Counted from the stretch's first letter, positions 17,919 through 27,182 are shown. The stretch is 64,000 nt of DNA from an uncultured Pseudoruegeria sp. (GCA_947498155.1 CANMJD010000005.1:62001-126000), one strand, 5' to 3'. Notes: generated by a model from the sequence alone, not told the origin. Made by a program: numbers and translations.

Positions 17919-18017
17919 GATCAATTCCTGTCGTCTGGCTCTCGTCCGCCCTGTGGGCATCGGTCGGCGGCATATAGTGAACTTTGCTGAAGTGATCAGA
18001 AGGCTTAGATTGCTTGG

Positions 18018-18058
18018 TATAATTTGTCAATATTAGTAATATATTTGCGTATAATTTG
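18018..18058. promoter_or_regulatory. AT-rich repeat array upstream of the rraA-like gene
   Basis: In the 379-base gap 17919-18297 two direct copies of TATAATTTG (18018-18026 and 18050-18058) lie 32 bp apart, about three helical turns. They flank ATATTAGTAATAT (18030-18042), an inverted repeat around a single base. This is a plausible operator/promoter for the RraA-GntR pair. I see no gene or RNA in the rest of the gap. Confidence 0.4.
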
Positions 18059-18297
18059 CCTAATTACGTCAGAAAACCGGCCGCTTTTGTGCATATCTTT
18101 TACAAATAAAGCCGTGCCCCTAAAAGGGGTGGCTTTGAAAGTGAATTGTTGAAGGGGATCGTCTCGGGCCCAAAACTTTACGAATGACGACCGATTTGTG
18201 ACCCATGGGCGGGGGCAGCGCTGCGCATTTCAGCGATCCGATCCTCGCCTAGGCGCTAAGCGAAGACCAAGTCATAATCCGAAAACACGGTGGCGTT

Positions 18298-19530
18298 CTA
18301 CTGTTCGCGTACTTCGCGCACCCACGCGACGATTGTACGGCGGGATTCTTCGTCCAACTGCACGGCATTGGGGGGAGGCATGGCATGGCTGACACCGGCC
18401 TGAAGGTAAATGGCCTCAGCCTGCCGCGCCACATCCCCCGGTGTTTCAAGGTGAACCCCTTTGGGCGCCCACTGCATGCGGCCCCAGACCGGTTCTCGGG
18501 CGTGGCACATGGAGCAATTGCCCAAGACCACGTCATAGGCCTCTTCGAACCCATCGGCAGAAGCATATTTCTGCTCATAGGGGGTGAGCGGGCGGGCTTC
18601 TGCTTCGTCCCATGTTTCGCCGGTTCGCACGGTGGAAAGCCAGGCAATGGTCAGCATCAGCAAAACCGTCACCGCCCATGTCCAATGCGGTCCCTTGCCG
18701 GTTTTATGCATGGTGTTGAAATAATGACGGATGGTGACGCCGGTCAGGAAAATCAGGCTGGCAATGATCCATGCATATTCCGTGCCAAAGGCCAGAGGGT
18801 AATGGTTGCTCAGCATCAGGAACACCACCGGCAGCGTCAGGTAGTTGTTATGCGTGGAACGGACCTTGGCGATTTTACCGTATTTGGCGTCGGGGGTGCG
18901 GCCCGCCTTTAGGTCGGCCACAACGATACGCTGGTTCGGCATGATCTGGAAAAACACATTCGCTGTCATGATCGTGGCGGTGAACGCGCCGAGATGCAGC
19001 AAGGCCGCGCGACCGGTGAAAATCTGATTATAGCCCCATGACATAATCACAAGGATCACAAAAAGCAGCAACATCAAGACGGTCGGGGTCTCAGCCAACC
19101 GCGATTTGCACATCGCATCATAGAGCAACCAGCCAATCGTCAACGAACCGGCCGAGATCAGGATACCCTGCCAAAGGGCAAGCTCGACTTTTGTCGGATC
19201 AAGTAAATACAGCTCTCCGCCGACCCAGTAGATGATCATCAAAAGCGCCGCACCGGACAGCCATGTCGAATAGCTTTGCCATTTGTGCCACGTCAGATGC
19301 TCGGGCATGCTGGCAGGCGCGACCATGTATTTGATGGTGTGATAAAACCCGCCGCCGTGGACTTCCCATTCTTCGCCAGATGCGCCCTCGGGAAGGGCCG
19401 CATTGGGTTTGAGCATCAGGTCCAGCGCGATGAAATAGAATGACGCGCCGATCCATGCCATCGCGGTGATGACGTGCAGCCATCGCACCGAGAACGCGAC
19501 CCAATCCCAAAAAATGGCCAAATCATACAT
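18298..19530 (-). CDS. puuD: Urate hydroxylase PuuD (membrane urate oxidase with cytochrome c domain)
   Basis: 410 residues, full length. The N-terminal two thirds is a polytopic membrane domain with conserved His and Trp residues (FSVRWLHVITAMAWIGASFYF at the start; HGGGFYHTIKY; HNNYLTLPVVFLMLSNHYP). The C-terminus is a cytochrome c domain with the haem motif CSMCH at 339-343 and a distal Met in HAMPPPN. PuuD oxidises urate to 5-hydroxyisourate and feeds electrons to the respiratory chain. It is divergent from a LysR gene. Hydroxyisourate hydrolase and OHCU decarboxylase are not in the window. Confidence 0.95.
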   Translation of the reverse strand: MYDLAIFWDWVAFSVRWLHVITAMAWIGASFYFIALDLMLKPNAALPEGASGEEWEVHGGGFYHTIKYMVAPASMPEHLTWHKWQSYSTWLSGAALLMIIYWVGGELYLLDPTKVELALWQGILISAGSLTIGWLLYDAMCKSRLAETPTVLMLLLFVILVIMSWGYNQIFTGRAALLHLGAFTATIMTANVFFQIMPNQRIVVADLKAGRTPDAKYGKIAKVRSTHNNYLTLPVVFLMLSNHYPLAFGTEYAWIIASLIFLTGVTIRHYFNTMHKTGKGPHWTWAVTVLLMLTIAWLSTVRTGETWDEAEARPLTPYEQKYASADGFEEAYDVVLGNCSMCHAREPVWGRMQWAPKGVHLETPGDVARQAEAIYLQAGVSHAMPPPNAVQLDEESRRTIVAWVREVREQ

Positions 19531-19593
19531 GGTGGTTCCTTTAGACTCTGTTGTTGAAGGCAGCCTATGCTGATGGGTATTGTTCTGCTATAT

Positions 19594-19611
19594 CTGCTTA
19601 AGTTCAAGCAG
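19594..19611. promoter_or_regulatory. Inverted repeat in the puuD-lysR divergent promoter
   Basis: CTGCTTAAGTTCAAGCAG is an 18-bp sequence with 6-bp inverted arms (CTGCTT/AAGCAG), placed 20 bases before the LysR start and 63 bases upstream of puuD. It is a reasonable LysR-type site for autoregulation and puuD control; binding is inferred. Confidence 0.35.
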
Positions 19612-19630
19612 CATCAAAAAAAGCAAAATA

Positions 19631-20539
19631 ATGTCCTACCTTGATAATATCCGTACTTTCGTTCGTGTTTACGAGCTCGGCAGCATGTCTGCTGCGGGCC
19701 GTGATCTGCGTATCTCTCCGGCGGTGACCTCTTCGCGCATATCGCAGCTTGAAGAACATCTTGGCGTCCGGCTGTTTCAGCGCACCACAAGAAGCCTTGC
19801 CCCGACCGATCAGGGAAAAACGTTTTTCACCGCGGCCTGTGACGTGCTGGAGGCCGTCGAGAATGCAGAAGCACAGGTCTCTAATATGACCGACAATCCC
19901 AAGGGATCGCTATATGTTTCAGCGCCTTTGGGGGTCGGCAGGCGGTTGATTGCGCCGCAAGTGCCCGGTTTTTTGGCACTTTATCCCGAAGTGAACATGC
20001 GACTGCGGATGACAGACCGCAAAGTCGACATGACAACCGAAGGGCTTGATCTGGCGTTTTTTCTGGGCAATCCCGAAGACAGCAACTTGAGAATCCGCAA
20101 AATTGCCGATGTGGGGCGGGTCTTATGTGCCTCGCCCGATTACATCGAACGCCATGGTCATCCCCGAGAGGGTGAGGCGTTGATTGCCGACGGTCATGAA
20201 TGTCTGAACCTTCGTTTTCCGGGGGCAACAGAATTTCAATGGCGTCTTATCACCGATGAGGGCCCCAAGCGGTTTCGGGTAACGGGGCGGTATGAATCCG
20301 ATGATGGCGATGTACTGACCGATTGGGCGTTGTCAGGGCAGGGCATTGCGATGAAGCCGATATTTGAAGTGGCCGATCATCTCAGAAGCGGGGCGCTTGT
20401 CGCCGTATGCGAAGAAACGCCGCCGGAAGCCATTCAAATGGCCTGCCTGTTCACCCACAGAAAAAGGCAGGACCCCAAGACCCGTCTTTTCATGGAATAT
20501 ATCATCGAAAAAATCGCGGGCGTGGTTCGCGCCTCGTAG
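19631..20539 (+). CDS. LysR family transcriptional regulator, divergent from puuD
   Basis: 302 residues from the ATG at 19631. The N-terminal helix-turn-helix is MSYLDNIRTFVRVYELGS, then AGRDLRISPAVTSSRISQLEEHLG. The periplasmic-binding-like effector domain starts near residue 90 (GSLYVSAPLGVGRRLIAPQV). It belongs to the group with a DNA-binding domain like that of CrgA/DsdC-type regulators. Position suggests control of urate or ureide breakdown (puuD on one side, the ureidoglycine aminohydrolase gene on the other), but no ligand can be read. Confidence 0.9.
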   Translation: MSYLDNIRTFVRVYELGSMSAAGRDLRISPAVTSSRISQLEEHLGVRLFQRTTRSLAPTDQGKTFFTAACDVLEAVENAEAQVSNMTDNPKGSLYVSAPLGVGRRLIAPQVPGFLALYPEVNMRLRMTDRKVDMTTEGLDLAFFLGNPEDSNLRIRKIADVGRVLCASPDYIERHGHPREGEALIADGHECLNLRFPGATEFQWRLITDEGPKRFRVTGRYESDDGDVLTDWALSGQGIAMKPIFEVADHLRSGALVAVCEETPPEAIQMACLFTHRKRQDPKTRLFMEYIIEKIAGVVRAS

Positions 20540-20661
20540 CTGCCGCGCAGGGGGGTATCGTCAAAAAAATGTGCTTCTTTTGGGACGGTGGCGATGCTGT
20601 TGAAGTAATCGCAGCCTGAAACAGATGTTGAAAACGCCGGTCTTGCAGGCGGTGCGGGGCC

Positions 20662-21495
20662 TTAGGGACGCGAAGACAGGCGTAGGTTCATGTGGCGGTT
20701 CACATCTTTATACAGCAGATACCGGAAACGTCCCGGACCGCCCGCATAACAGGCCTGCGGACAAAATGCGCGCAGCCACATGTAGTCGCCGGCCTCAACC
20801 TCGACCCAGTCGTTATTAAGATTGTAAACGGCTTTGCCTTCCAGAACATAAAGACCATGCTCCATTACATGGGTCTCAAGAAAGGGGATGACCCCGCCCG
20901 GTTCAAAGGTCACAACGCTGACATGCATATCATACCGCAAATCGGTAGGATCAACAAAACGCGTGGTCGCCCATTTCCCTTCGGTATCCGGCATTGGCGT
21001 GGGCGTGATGTTCTGTTCGTTGGTGACGATCGCGTCAGGCCGCCCAAGGCCCGGCACCGCCTCATAGGCCTTGCGCACCCAATGAAAGCTTAAGATATCG
21101 TCGCTGGTATTGTGCAACGTCCAATGCGCCCCCGGCGGGATATAGGCAAAGCCACCTTCGTGCATTTTGTGGGCCACGCCTTCGATGGTTAATGCCGCGC
21201 ATCCGGCGACGATGAACAGCACACCTTCTGCCTCTGGATCAAGTTCGGGCGTGTCAGAGCCGCCTCCGGGGGACACTTCCATAATGTATTGGGAAAAGGT
21301 TTCGGCAAATCCCGTCATCGGGCGGGCGATGATCCAAAGACGGGTCTTTTCCCAAAAGGGCAAAAAGCTCGTCACAATGTCACGCATTGTGCCTTTGGGG
21401 ATCACCGCATAGGCCTCTGTGAAAATCGCCCGATCGGTCAAGAGCTGCTCTTGGCCGGGATGACCACCGCGTTGTGTAAAATACTTCGGTGTCAT
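20662..21495 (-). CDS. allE: (S)-ureidoglycine aminohydrolase, bicupin
   Basis: 277 residues with two cupin domains. The second contains the metal site of ureidoglycine aminohydrolases: ETHVMEHGLYVLEG supplies Glu and His ligands and CPQACYAGG the Gln. Other family stretches are IMEVSPGGGSDTPE and FAYIPPGAHWTLHN. The Mn enzyme hydrolyses (S)-ureidoglycine, produced from allantoate, to (S)-ureidoglycolate and ammonia. It is convergent with the LysR gene and in the same neighbourhood as puuD, so the pair looks like a small purine-ureide locus with its other steps elsewhere. Length is normal for the family. Confidence 0.9.
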   Translation of the reverse strand: MTPKYFTQRGGHPGQEQLLTDRAIFTEAYAVIPKGTMRDIVTSFLPFWEKTRLWIIARPMTGFAETFSQYIMEVSPGGGSDTPELDPEAEGVLFIVAGCAALTIEGVAHKMHEGGFAYIPPGAHWTLHNTSDDILSFHWVRKAYEAVPGLGRPDAIVTNEQNITPTPMPDTEGKWATTRFVDPTDLRYDMHVSVVTFEPGGVIPFLETHVMEHGLYVLEGKAVYNLNNDWVEVEAGDYMWLRAFCPQACYAGGPGRFRYLLYKDVNRHMNLRLSSRP

Positions 21496-21746
21496 AGGGA
21501 CTCCACGTAAGGGTTTCGAATCTCATATTAGCCCGGACAGGGTGGAGATTCAGCCAAGAAAGCCCTACAGCTGCCTTCGTCAAAAATTGATAATCGATGG
21601 TTTGCATTGGAAAATCAAAGCCATCTTGCGCCTTGATACGGCATCTTTATTTCAGCCGGACTGTGCATTTTTTCAATACCGCACGGCGTGATGGCCCTGT
21701 TCGGGCAGACGGATGGCCAAGGTTGCATGGGTTGCCGTGGTTTTCG

Positions 21747-22796
21747 CTATCGGGTGAAATCGTCGATCACAGTGATGCCCGCTGGCTGCCCTGTGTCCAT
21801 TTTGGCAAGGGCCGCCCCGACACCGGAGAGCGGAATACGCTTGGTGAGCAGCGCGCTCAGATCAAGCTTGCCTGCTGCGATGAGGTCAAACAGCGATTTG
21901 AAACCGCTGGCCCCCAAGCCGCGCATCCCAAACAGAGAAAGCTGACGGGCATAGACCAAATCCAGCAAGGGCAGGGGCACGGTGGTGTGATGTCCCACCG
22001 GCATCCCGATTTGCACATGCCGCCCGAGTTTGCGCAGGCAACCAAGGGAATTTTCAAAGGTTGTGGTCATGCCAAGCGCATCGACAGAGACATGGGCACC
22101 GCCGCCGGTCACCTCGCGTACGGCTTGGGCAACATTCGGGGTTTGGCTGGCGTTGATGCAGTGATGCGCCCCGAGCTCTGCCGCTTTGGCCAGCGCCGCC
22201 TCAGAGATGTCGATGGCGATGATACGCGCGGAGAGCGCCTTGGCCAGCATGATCGTCGACAGCCCGACCCCGCCGCAGCCGTGCACCGCGATCCATTCAC
22301 CGGATTGAAGGGCGGCACGGTCATTGACCCCGCGCCAGGCGGTGGTGACGCGGCAGCCCATGCCGGCAGCCTCTGCAAAGCCGAGCGTTTCGGGCAAATG
22401 CACCAGATTATAATCGCCGGCCTGTACCGCAACTCGTTCGGCAAAAGCCCCCCATTGGGTAAAGCCGATCAGATGTTGGGTGTCGCAGATGGTCGGGTGG
22501 CCAGCAGCGCACTCCGGACACTGACCGCAGCCCAGAATAAACGGAGCCGTGACCCGATCCCCGACGCGAATATTGTGGCACGCTGGACCGACGGCCAGCA
22601 CGACACCGGAAAATTCATGCCCCATGACATGAGGGAGACGGAGGTCTTCTTCTGCACCGGTCCAGGTGTGATGGTCCGACCGGCAAACCCCGCAGGCGCG
22701 CACATCAATAATCGCGCCGTCTTCGGGGCAGTCCGGTTCCGGAACCGTTTCCAGTGTAATTTCACCTTTGAACCGGTGGAACACAGCAGCTTTCAT
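21747..22796 (-). CDS. Zinc-dependent medium-chain alcohol dehydrogenase
   Basis: 349 residues. Catalytic zinc ligands are Cys38 (CGVCRSDHHTW) and His60-Glu61 (GHEFSG). The structural zinc loop is complete, with Cys90, 93, 96 and 104 in CGQCPECAAGHPTIC. The Rossmann motif GCGGVGLS follows near residue 175. It oxidises a primary or secondary alcohol with NAD. It lies downstream of and on the same strand as the dihaem cytochrome and PQQ-type dehydrogenase, separated by 154 bases; whether it is part of that operon is uncertain. Substrate unknown. Confidence 0.92.
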   Translation of the reverse strand: MKAAVFHRFKGEITLETVPEPDCPEDGAIIDVRACGVCRSDHHTWTGAEEDLRLPHVMGHEFSGVVLAVGPACHNIRVGDRVTAPFILGCGQCPECAAGHPTICDTQHLIGFTQWGAFAERVAVQAGDYNLVHLPETLGFAEAAGMGCRVTTAWRGVNDRAALQSGEWIAVHGCGGVGLSTIMLAKALSARIIAIDISEAALAKAAELGAHHCINASQTPNVAQAVREVTGGGAHVSVDALGMTTTFENSLGCLRKLGRHVQIGMPVGHHTTVPLPLLDLVYARQLSLFGMRGLGASGFKSLFDLIAAGKLDLSALLTKRIPLSGVGAALAKMDTGQPAGITVIDDFTR

Positions 22797-22950
22797 AGGG
22801 GCCTCTGTTTGGCAAAAAACGTGGCGCGCCCTGTCAAAGGACGCGCCACCCGCGCATGGTGGGTCATACGCAGAGCAGACAGAATTCCGGTGTCACTGGC
22901 AAGAGCAGAACGACAGCGCGCGGGGGGACGCGCGCAATCGCTGGGGATCG

Positions 22951-23541
22951 CTATTGCGCAGGGTCAACCGGTTCGACTGCAAAAAACGCATCGGCATACC
23001 ACTGGGCTGCCGCGCGGATTTCATCATCACTCAGATCAGCCGCAATAGAAGACATGATGTCGTGATACCGCTTGCCGGTGCGAAAGGCTTTCAGCTGCGT
23101 GTCAATATACATCACTGTTTCACCGGCCAGATTCGGCGCATCCTCTATTTCTGCCAGCCCGTCGATCCCGTGGCAGCCCACACAGCTTTCGGGGGCATCA
23201 TCGGCATTCACAGTGGCAAGCAATCCGGCTGTTGCCTGATGCCCGGAATACCAGGCCGCTACATCGGTGATGGCTTTATCATCCAGTCCCGATGCCACCA
23301 CTGACATCATCTCGTGATAGCGTTCACCATCGCGAAAAGCGACAAGCTGGCGCACAAGATATTCTGTCGGCTCGCCGCCGATATTCGGCGCAATCGGGAG
23401 CTTCGCGACGCCGTCCATCCCGTGACAGGTCCGGCATTGCCGCGCCACCAACTGCCCGTTTTCCCGATCACCAACCGGTTCTGCCGCGGCAGCCTGGGCG
23501 GATAAAAATCCGCCCAGAACCATGATTATCGCAGATTTCAT
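22951..23541 (-). CDS. Dihaem cytochrome c, c4 type
   Basis: 196 residues with a signal peptide (MKSAIIMVLGGFLSAQAAAA) and two c-type haem sites, CRTCH at 36-40 and CVGCH at 120-124. Each lies in a repeated domain ending in a similar RYHEMMS / RYHDIMSS stretch whose Met could be the axial ligand. It is a periplasmic electron carrier. Its ATG overlaps the stop of the PQQ-type dehydrogenase gene (ATGA), so the two are co-translated and the cytochrome is very likely that enzyme's electron acceptor. Confidence 0.93.
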   Translation of the reverse strand: MKSAIIMVLGGFLSAQAAAAEPVGDRENGQLVARQCRTCHGMDGVAKLPIAPNIGGEPTEYLVRQLVAFRDGERYHEMMSVVASGLDDKAITDVAAWYSGHQATAGLLATVNADDAPESCVGCHGIDGLAEIEDAPNLAGETVMYIDTQLKAFRTGKRYHDIMSSIAADLSDDEIRAAAQWYADAFFAVEPVDPAQ

Positions 23542-24797
23542 TCTGAACCCTCGTAAGAGATGCGATACAGCGCCCCAGCAAGGTCATCAGACACCAGCAG
23601 CGATCCGTCTCGCAGCATGGCAACATCGACCGGACGGCCAAGGTATTCACCGTTTTCATCGATCCAGCCCTCTGCAAAGGGTTCGATGCTGGCGTTGCCT
23701 TCTTCATCGATCATTGTCACCATGACACGCGCGCCAACCGGCGTGGTGCGGTTCCAGGAACCATGCTGGGCCGAGAAAATGGCGTTCTGATACTTTTCCG
23801 GGAACATCTTGCCAGTGTAGAACATCATGCCAAGATCGGCAGCATGGGCGACGGTTTCTACCGCCGGGTTGATCAACCCTTCTGGAAGCTCGTCGTTTGC
23901 GTATTCGTTGGTGCGGGTCGTGCCGCCCCCATACCATGGGTGACCAAAGTTCTGACCGGCTTCTGTTTGACGGTTGATTTCGCCCGGTGGAATATCATCC
24001 CCCATGCCATCGGTCTGATTGTCGGTGAACCACAATTCGCCGGTCTCGGGATGGAAGTCATGACCAACCGAGTTCCGCACACCACGGGTATAAACCTCAC
24101 GCTCGGAGCCATCGAGGTTCATACGGATAATGCCGCCGATGCCCCATTCGTTGTAAGAGTCCAGCTTGTCTTTGGGGGCGACGTTAAAGGGCTGACCCAA
24201 AGAGATGTAGATCTTGTTGTCCGGGCCGATTTTACACACCCGTGCGGTGTGGTTGTAGCTTTCATCCTCGACTGGGATCAGATCCCCCTTGGCGACAAGG
24301 TTAAAGGCCGCGACATCGGCGCTTTCATAGAAATATTCCGCCGCAGGGAACAACAGGACACGGTTTTGCTCGGCGATATATAGGAACCCGTCCTTAGAGA
24401 AGCACGGCCCGTTCGGGATAGAAAAGGTCAGAGAGGGGGCGAAGTCTTTGACTTCATCCGCAATGCGGTCCTTGTTACGATCCGTAACCGACCATACTTT
24501 GTCTTTACGTGTCCCGACAAAGGTCGCCACGCCCTGCGTGCCCACGGCAATATGACGGGCATCGGGAACAACGGCGTAAAGCTCGATCTTGAAACCGTCG
24601 GGTAGGGTGATCTTTTCAAGGGTTTTCTTGATGCCATCGGCAAAGTCACCAGTCTGTTCGATATAGGTGAACTCTGTGGTGCCAGTGGTTTTAAATCCGG
24701 ATAGTTTTTCCAGATTATCTGGGACATCTGCCCCCTGCGCGATGGCCCCTCCGGCAAGCATGGTCGTTGTGATAAGGGTACTGATTAGTGTTTTCAC
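23538..24797 (-). CDS. PQQ-dependent sugar/sorbosone dehydrogenase-like beta-propeller
   Basis: 419 residues starting at a GTG (24795-24797) with AGGAGG seven bases upstream; the upstream in-frame ATG lacks such a site. A signal peptide (VKTLISTLITTTMLAGGAIAQG) precedes a six-bladed beta-propeller of the soluble glucose/sorbosone dehydrogenase family, with typical HTARVCKIGPDNKIYISLGQ, RNSVGHDFHPETGELWFTDN and AQHGSWNRT stretches. It acts in the periplasm on a sugar, aldose or hydroxy-aldehyde and passes electrons to the co-transcribed cytochrome c. No PQQ synthesis genes are in the window. Confidence 0.9.
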   Translation of the reverse strand: MKTLISTLITTTMLAGGAIAQGADVPDNLEKLSGFKTTGTTEFTYIEQTGDFADGIKKTLEKITLPDGFKIELYAVVPDARHIAVGTQGVATFVGTRKDKVWSVTDRNKDRIADEVKDFAPSLTFSIPNGPCFSKDGFLYIAEQNRVLLFPAAEYFYESADVAAFNLVAKGDLIPVEDESYNHTARVCKIGPDNKIYISLGQPFNVAPKDKLDSYNEWGIGGIIRMNLDGSEREVYTRGVRNSVGHDFHPETGELWFTDNQTDGMGDDIPPGEINRQTEAGQNFGHPWYGGGTTRTNEYANDELPEGLINPAVETVAHAADLGMMFYTGKMFPEKYQNAIFSAQHGSWNRTTPVGARVMVTMIDEEGNASIEPFAEGWIDENGEYLGRPVDVAMLRDGSLLVSDDLAGALYRISYEGSE

Positions 24798-24965
24798 GAT
24801 ATTTCCTCCTGTAACGTGAAGTCGCGTCATCGGTTGCGCAAAACGCAGCCGTCCTTGTTCACCCGAAAAAAGGCGCGGGCGTTATCTAATTGATGTCGGT
24901 AATTTCAGTGGAGCCGGAGCGTGACTAGGGTGGTCCGGTGTTGCGTAAGTCAGGGGAGGCGTGGT

Positions 24966-26846
24966 TCATTGTGTCCCCCCTGCATGTTTGTAAACGGTGT
25001 TGCGCGACATCCCAAGACGGCGCGCCGCAAGGCTGATGTTGCCGTCGCATTCGCGCAATGCTTTGCGGATACGCAGGCAATTGGCTTCGCGCTTGGCATT
25101 GCCGCGGCAATCAGGACAGGTTTCTGCCGTCTTTGCCAACTGAGGCAGCAAAGCCAGGACTTTGGCAGCAGTGATCGAGCCGCAAGGATCGCGGCGGGAC
25201 AGTTGAAACAACAATCTGCGCAAGGAATAGAAAGTCAGATTATCTTCAAGCTGCCGGATCAACCGCACGGCCTCGGCCTCTAGCCGCGCCAGGGGGGCAA
25301 ATTCGGCCAGCAGGGACACTGCTATGGCATGAAGATCCGAGCGTTCGCTTAGTGCGGGCACGCAAAAGGAATGTCCCCAAATCTCTTTTAGATCCAGTGT
25401 GTCTGACCTTTGCTTTGCTGTGGGCGCGCATTGGCTTCTTTCGATGACAATAAGGGCCCAGTTACCGTGATCGGCATCCTCTCGGGACATGCGGTCAAAT
25501 TGGGTCAGCAAACGCTTGGTTACGGTCTGCGCGCGACTGCCAAGCGCCTCGATGCCATCCAGAATGAGCGTCACATTCCCCGGCGTATCCAGAAGCGGCC
25601 CGGAGATCGGGCTAGTGGCGGCGTCATCACTGTCCAGCATGTTGCCCCGCAGAGCAAATTCAAGCGAGCTGTCCTGCGCAATCGAGCAATCCACTTCGAC
25701 GCAGTGATCCTGTCCCGGAATTTGGGCATGTACCGCACGGGCCGTTTCGCTCAGACCACTGCCGGATTTTCCGCAGATCCGCACCGGCAACCGCAGGGCA
25801 GCGGCTTCGGCGGTAATCGCGATCTGTTGCTTTAAAAAATCATCGCAAGAGGCCATGGAAAAATTCGTTTCTTCCGTTCTGGATTGGCGGTTCAGCGCAG
25901 GCATGCCAACCGTCAGCGGGCGCCCCTTGGAACGAAAGCCCATCAAACGCCCCCGCGTCGGACGGATTCTGACAAACATCCCCGATCCGCGCCGGTCCTT
26001 AAGCAAGGCGGTTTCACCTGAATGGATGCTATCAAGGGCGCGATCATATCCGTCTTGGAAAATGTCGCTGAACATGGGCTGCACAAGGTCCGAAATATTC
26101 GGTAGCAGACTGCGTGCCACTGGGGTTGCACCGGTCATTTTTCCATCCTGATCAAAGGCCAGCAATCCAGCACTCTGGGTCGGGAGGTATTCTTCGCGCG
26201 GGTGGCAGAACACGATGAGTTCATGCCGGTGGGCTTCGACAAAAATCCGGTTGGAGATATTCAATGCCGCCAGCCCCACCAGCGCGGCAGTATGGGCTTC
26301 GCGTGTGGACACCGGAGAGGTCACATCAAGAATGCCTGCAAGGCCGCCATCACTGCGATAGATCGGGGCGGCGATGCAGGTGATGGCCTGATTGGAGGCA
26401 AAATAATGCTCGGCCCCTGACACCATGCAAGAGCTGCCATGACGGGCGACCAGCCCCAGCGCGTTGGTGCCGCGCAGGGTTTCATCCCAGATCGAACCCT
26501 GAACAATGGTTTTCGACATATCTGTGTCTTCGGCCTCTACATCGGTTAAGACGTCAAGGACGGTGCCCTCCGCATCGCCAAAAGCGATCAGGTAATTGTG
26601 GCCAGCAATCTGGTTGGACAGGAACTCCATTTCCGGACGCGCAAGGGCCAGATGCCGTTCCTCGCGCTGGCGGCGCTGATAAAATTGCTCATAGCTCAGA
26701 ATGACGTTCTCAGAGGTGCCACGCGGGTCCAGACCTAACTCCCGACACCGCCGCCAGCTGGCCGCGATTTCGGACTTTAAGGAAGACGCCAGTATCAGGC
26801 CGCTCCCCTCTAGTGTTGGTCGTGCGTGATGCACCCCGTTGTTCAT
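24966..26846 (-). CDS. AcoR-like regulator (GAF + degenerate AAA + Fis-type HTH)
   Basis: 626 residues from the ATG at 26846, preceded by GGGGAGG. Layout: an AcoR-type N-terminus (SSLKSEIAASWRRCRELGLDP region), a GAF-like sensor at about 80-200, a middle domain that aligns with the sigma54 AAA+ module, and a C-terminal Fis-type HTH (GNISLAARRLGMSRNTVYKH). The ATPase looks dead: the P-loop reads GKSGSGLS (359-366) with Leu in place of the essential Lys, Walker B reads ILDG rather than a DE pair, and no GAFTGA is present. It probably works by a sigma54-independent route. Located upstream of the PQQ-dehydrogenase genes, likely their regulator. Confidence 0.87.
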   Translation of the reverse strand: MNNGVHHARPTLEGSGLILASSLKSEIAASWRRCRELGLDPRGTSENVILSYEQFYQRRQREERHLALARPEMEFLSNQIAGHNYLIAFGDAEGTVLDVLTDVEAEDTDMSKTIVQGSIWDETLRGTNALGLVARHGSSCMVSGAEHYFASNQAITCIAAPIYRSDGGLAGILDVTSPVSTREAHTAALVGLAALNISNRIFVEAHRHELIVFCHPREEYLPTQSAGLLAFDQDGKMTGATPVARSLLPNISDLVQPMFSDIFQDGYDRALDSIHSGETALLKDRRGSGMFVRIRPTRGRLMGFRSKGRPLTVGMPALNRQSRTEETNFSMASCDDFLKQQIAITAEAAALRLPVRICGKSGSGLSETARAVHAQIPGQDHCVEVDCSIAQDSSLEFALRGNMLDSDDAATSPISGPLLDTPGNVTLILDGIEALGSRAQTVTKRLLTQFDRMSREDADHGNWALIVIERSQCAPTAKQRSDTLDLKEIWGHSFCVPALSERSDLHAIAVSLLAEFAPLARLEAEAVRLIRQLEDNLTFYSLRRLLFQLSRRDPCGSITAAKVLALLPQLAKTAETCPDCRGNAKREANCLRIRKALRECDGNISLAARRLGMSRNTVYKHAGGTQ

Positions 26847-27182
26847 TTCGACCTCCCCATGGCTGAAATGAGTAGAGAATCTTGTTAACCCTTTTGCAAC
26901 TATTGCCTCAAAGTTGTTCATTTTTGAGCAGTGTTCCTGCGCTAACACCGTTTTTAGGGCAAATGAGACGGGGCTTGCTCAGATATTTCTTGCATCAAAA
27001 GGCTTTTTTAAGGGCAGGGCGCGATTCTGATCGGTGGACCGCGCCTCACTTTTTGACAGGAATCGGAGGGTGATAATAAAGGGCTTTGAACGGCGGTGGG
27101 GCCTGACGTGGCGCTCCTTGACGGGGCGCCATCATCCAGAATGTGCCCGATCCACCTGGGGCAAGATGCAAGAAGTGGCGTT
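26847..27182. other. 336-base intergenic region
   Basis: This holds the upstream region of the AcoR-like gene and the 3' flank of the GH43 gene. The half nearer the regulator is AT-rich and probably promoter. No convincing coding frame, RNA or strong terminator is visible. Confidence 0.5.

Noticed and set aside
21597-23048. Long + strand open frame (483 codons)
   Set aside because: It is the complement of the zinc alcohol dehydrogenase gene and part of the cytochrome gene; the sequence has no family features and the opposite-strand proteins are complete and well conserved.
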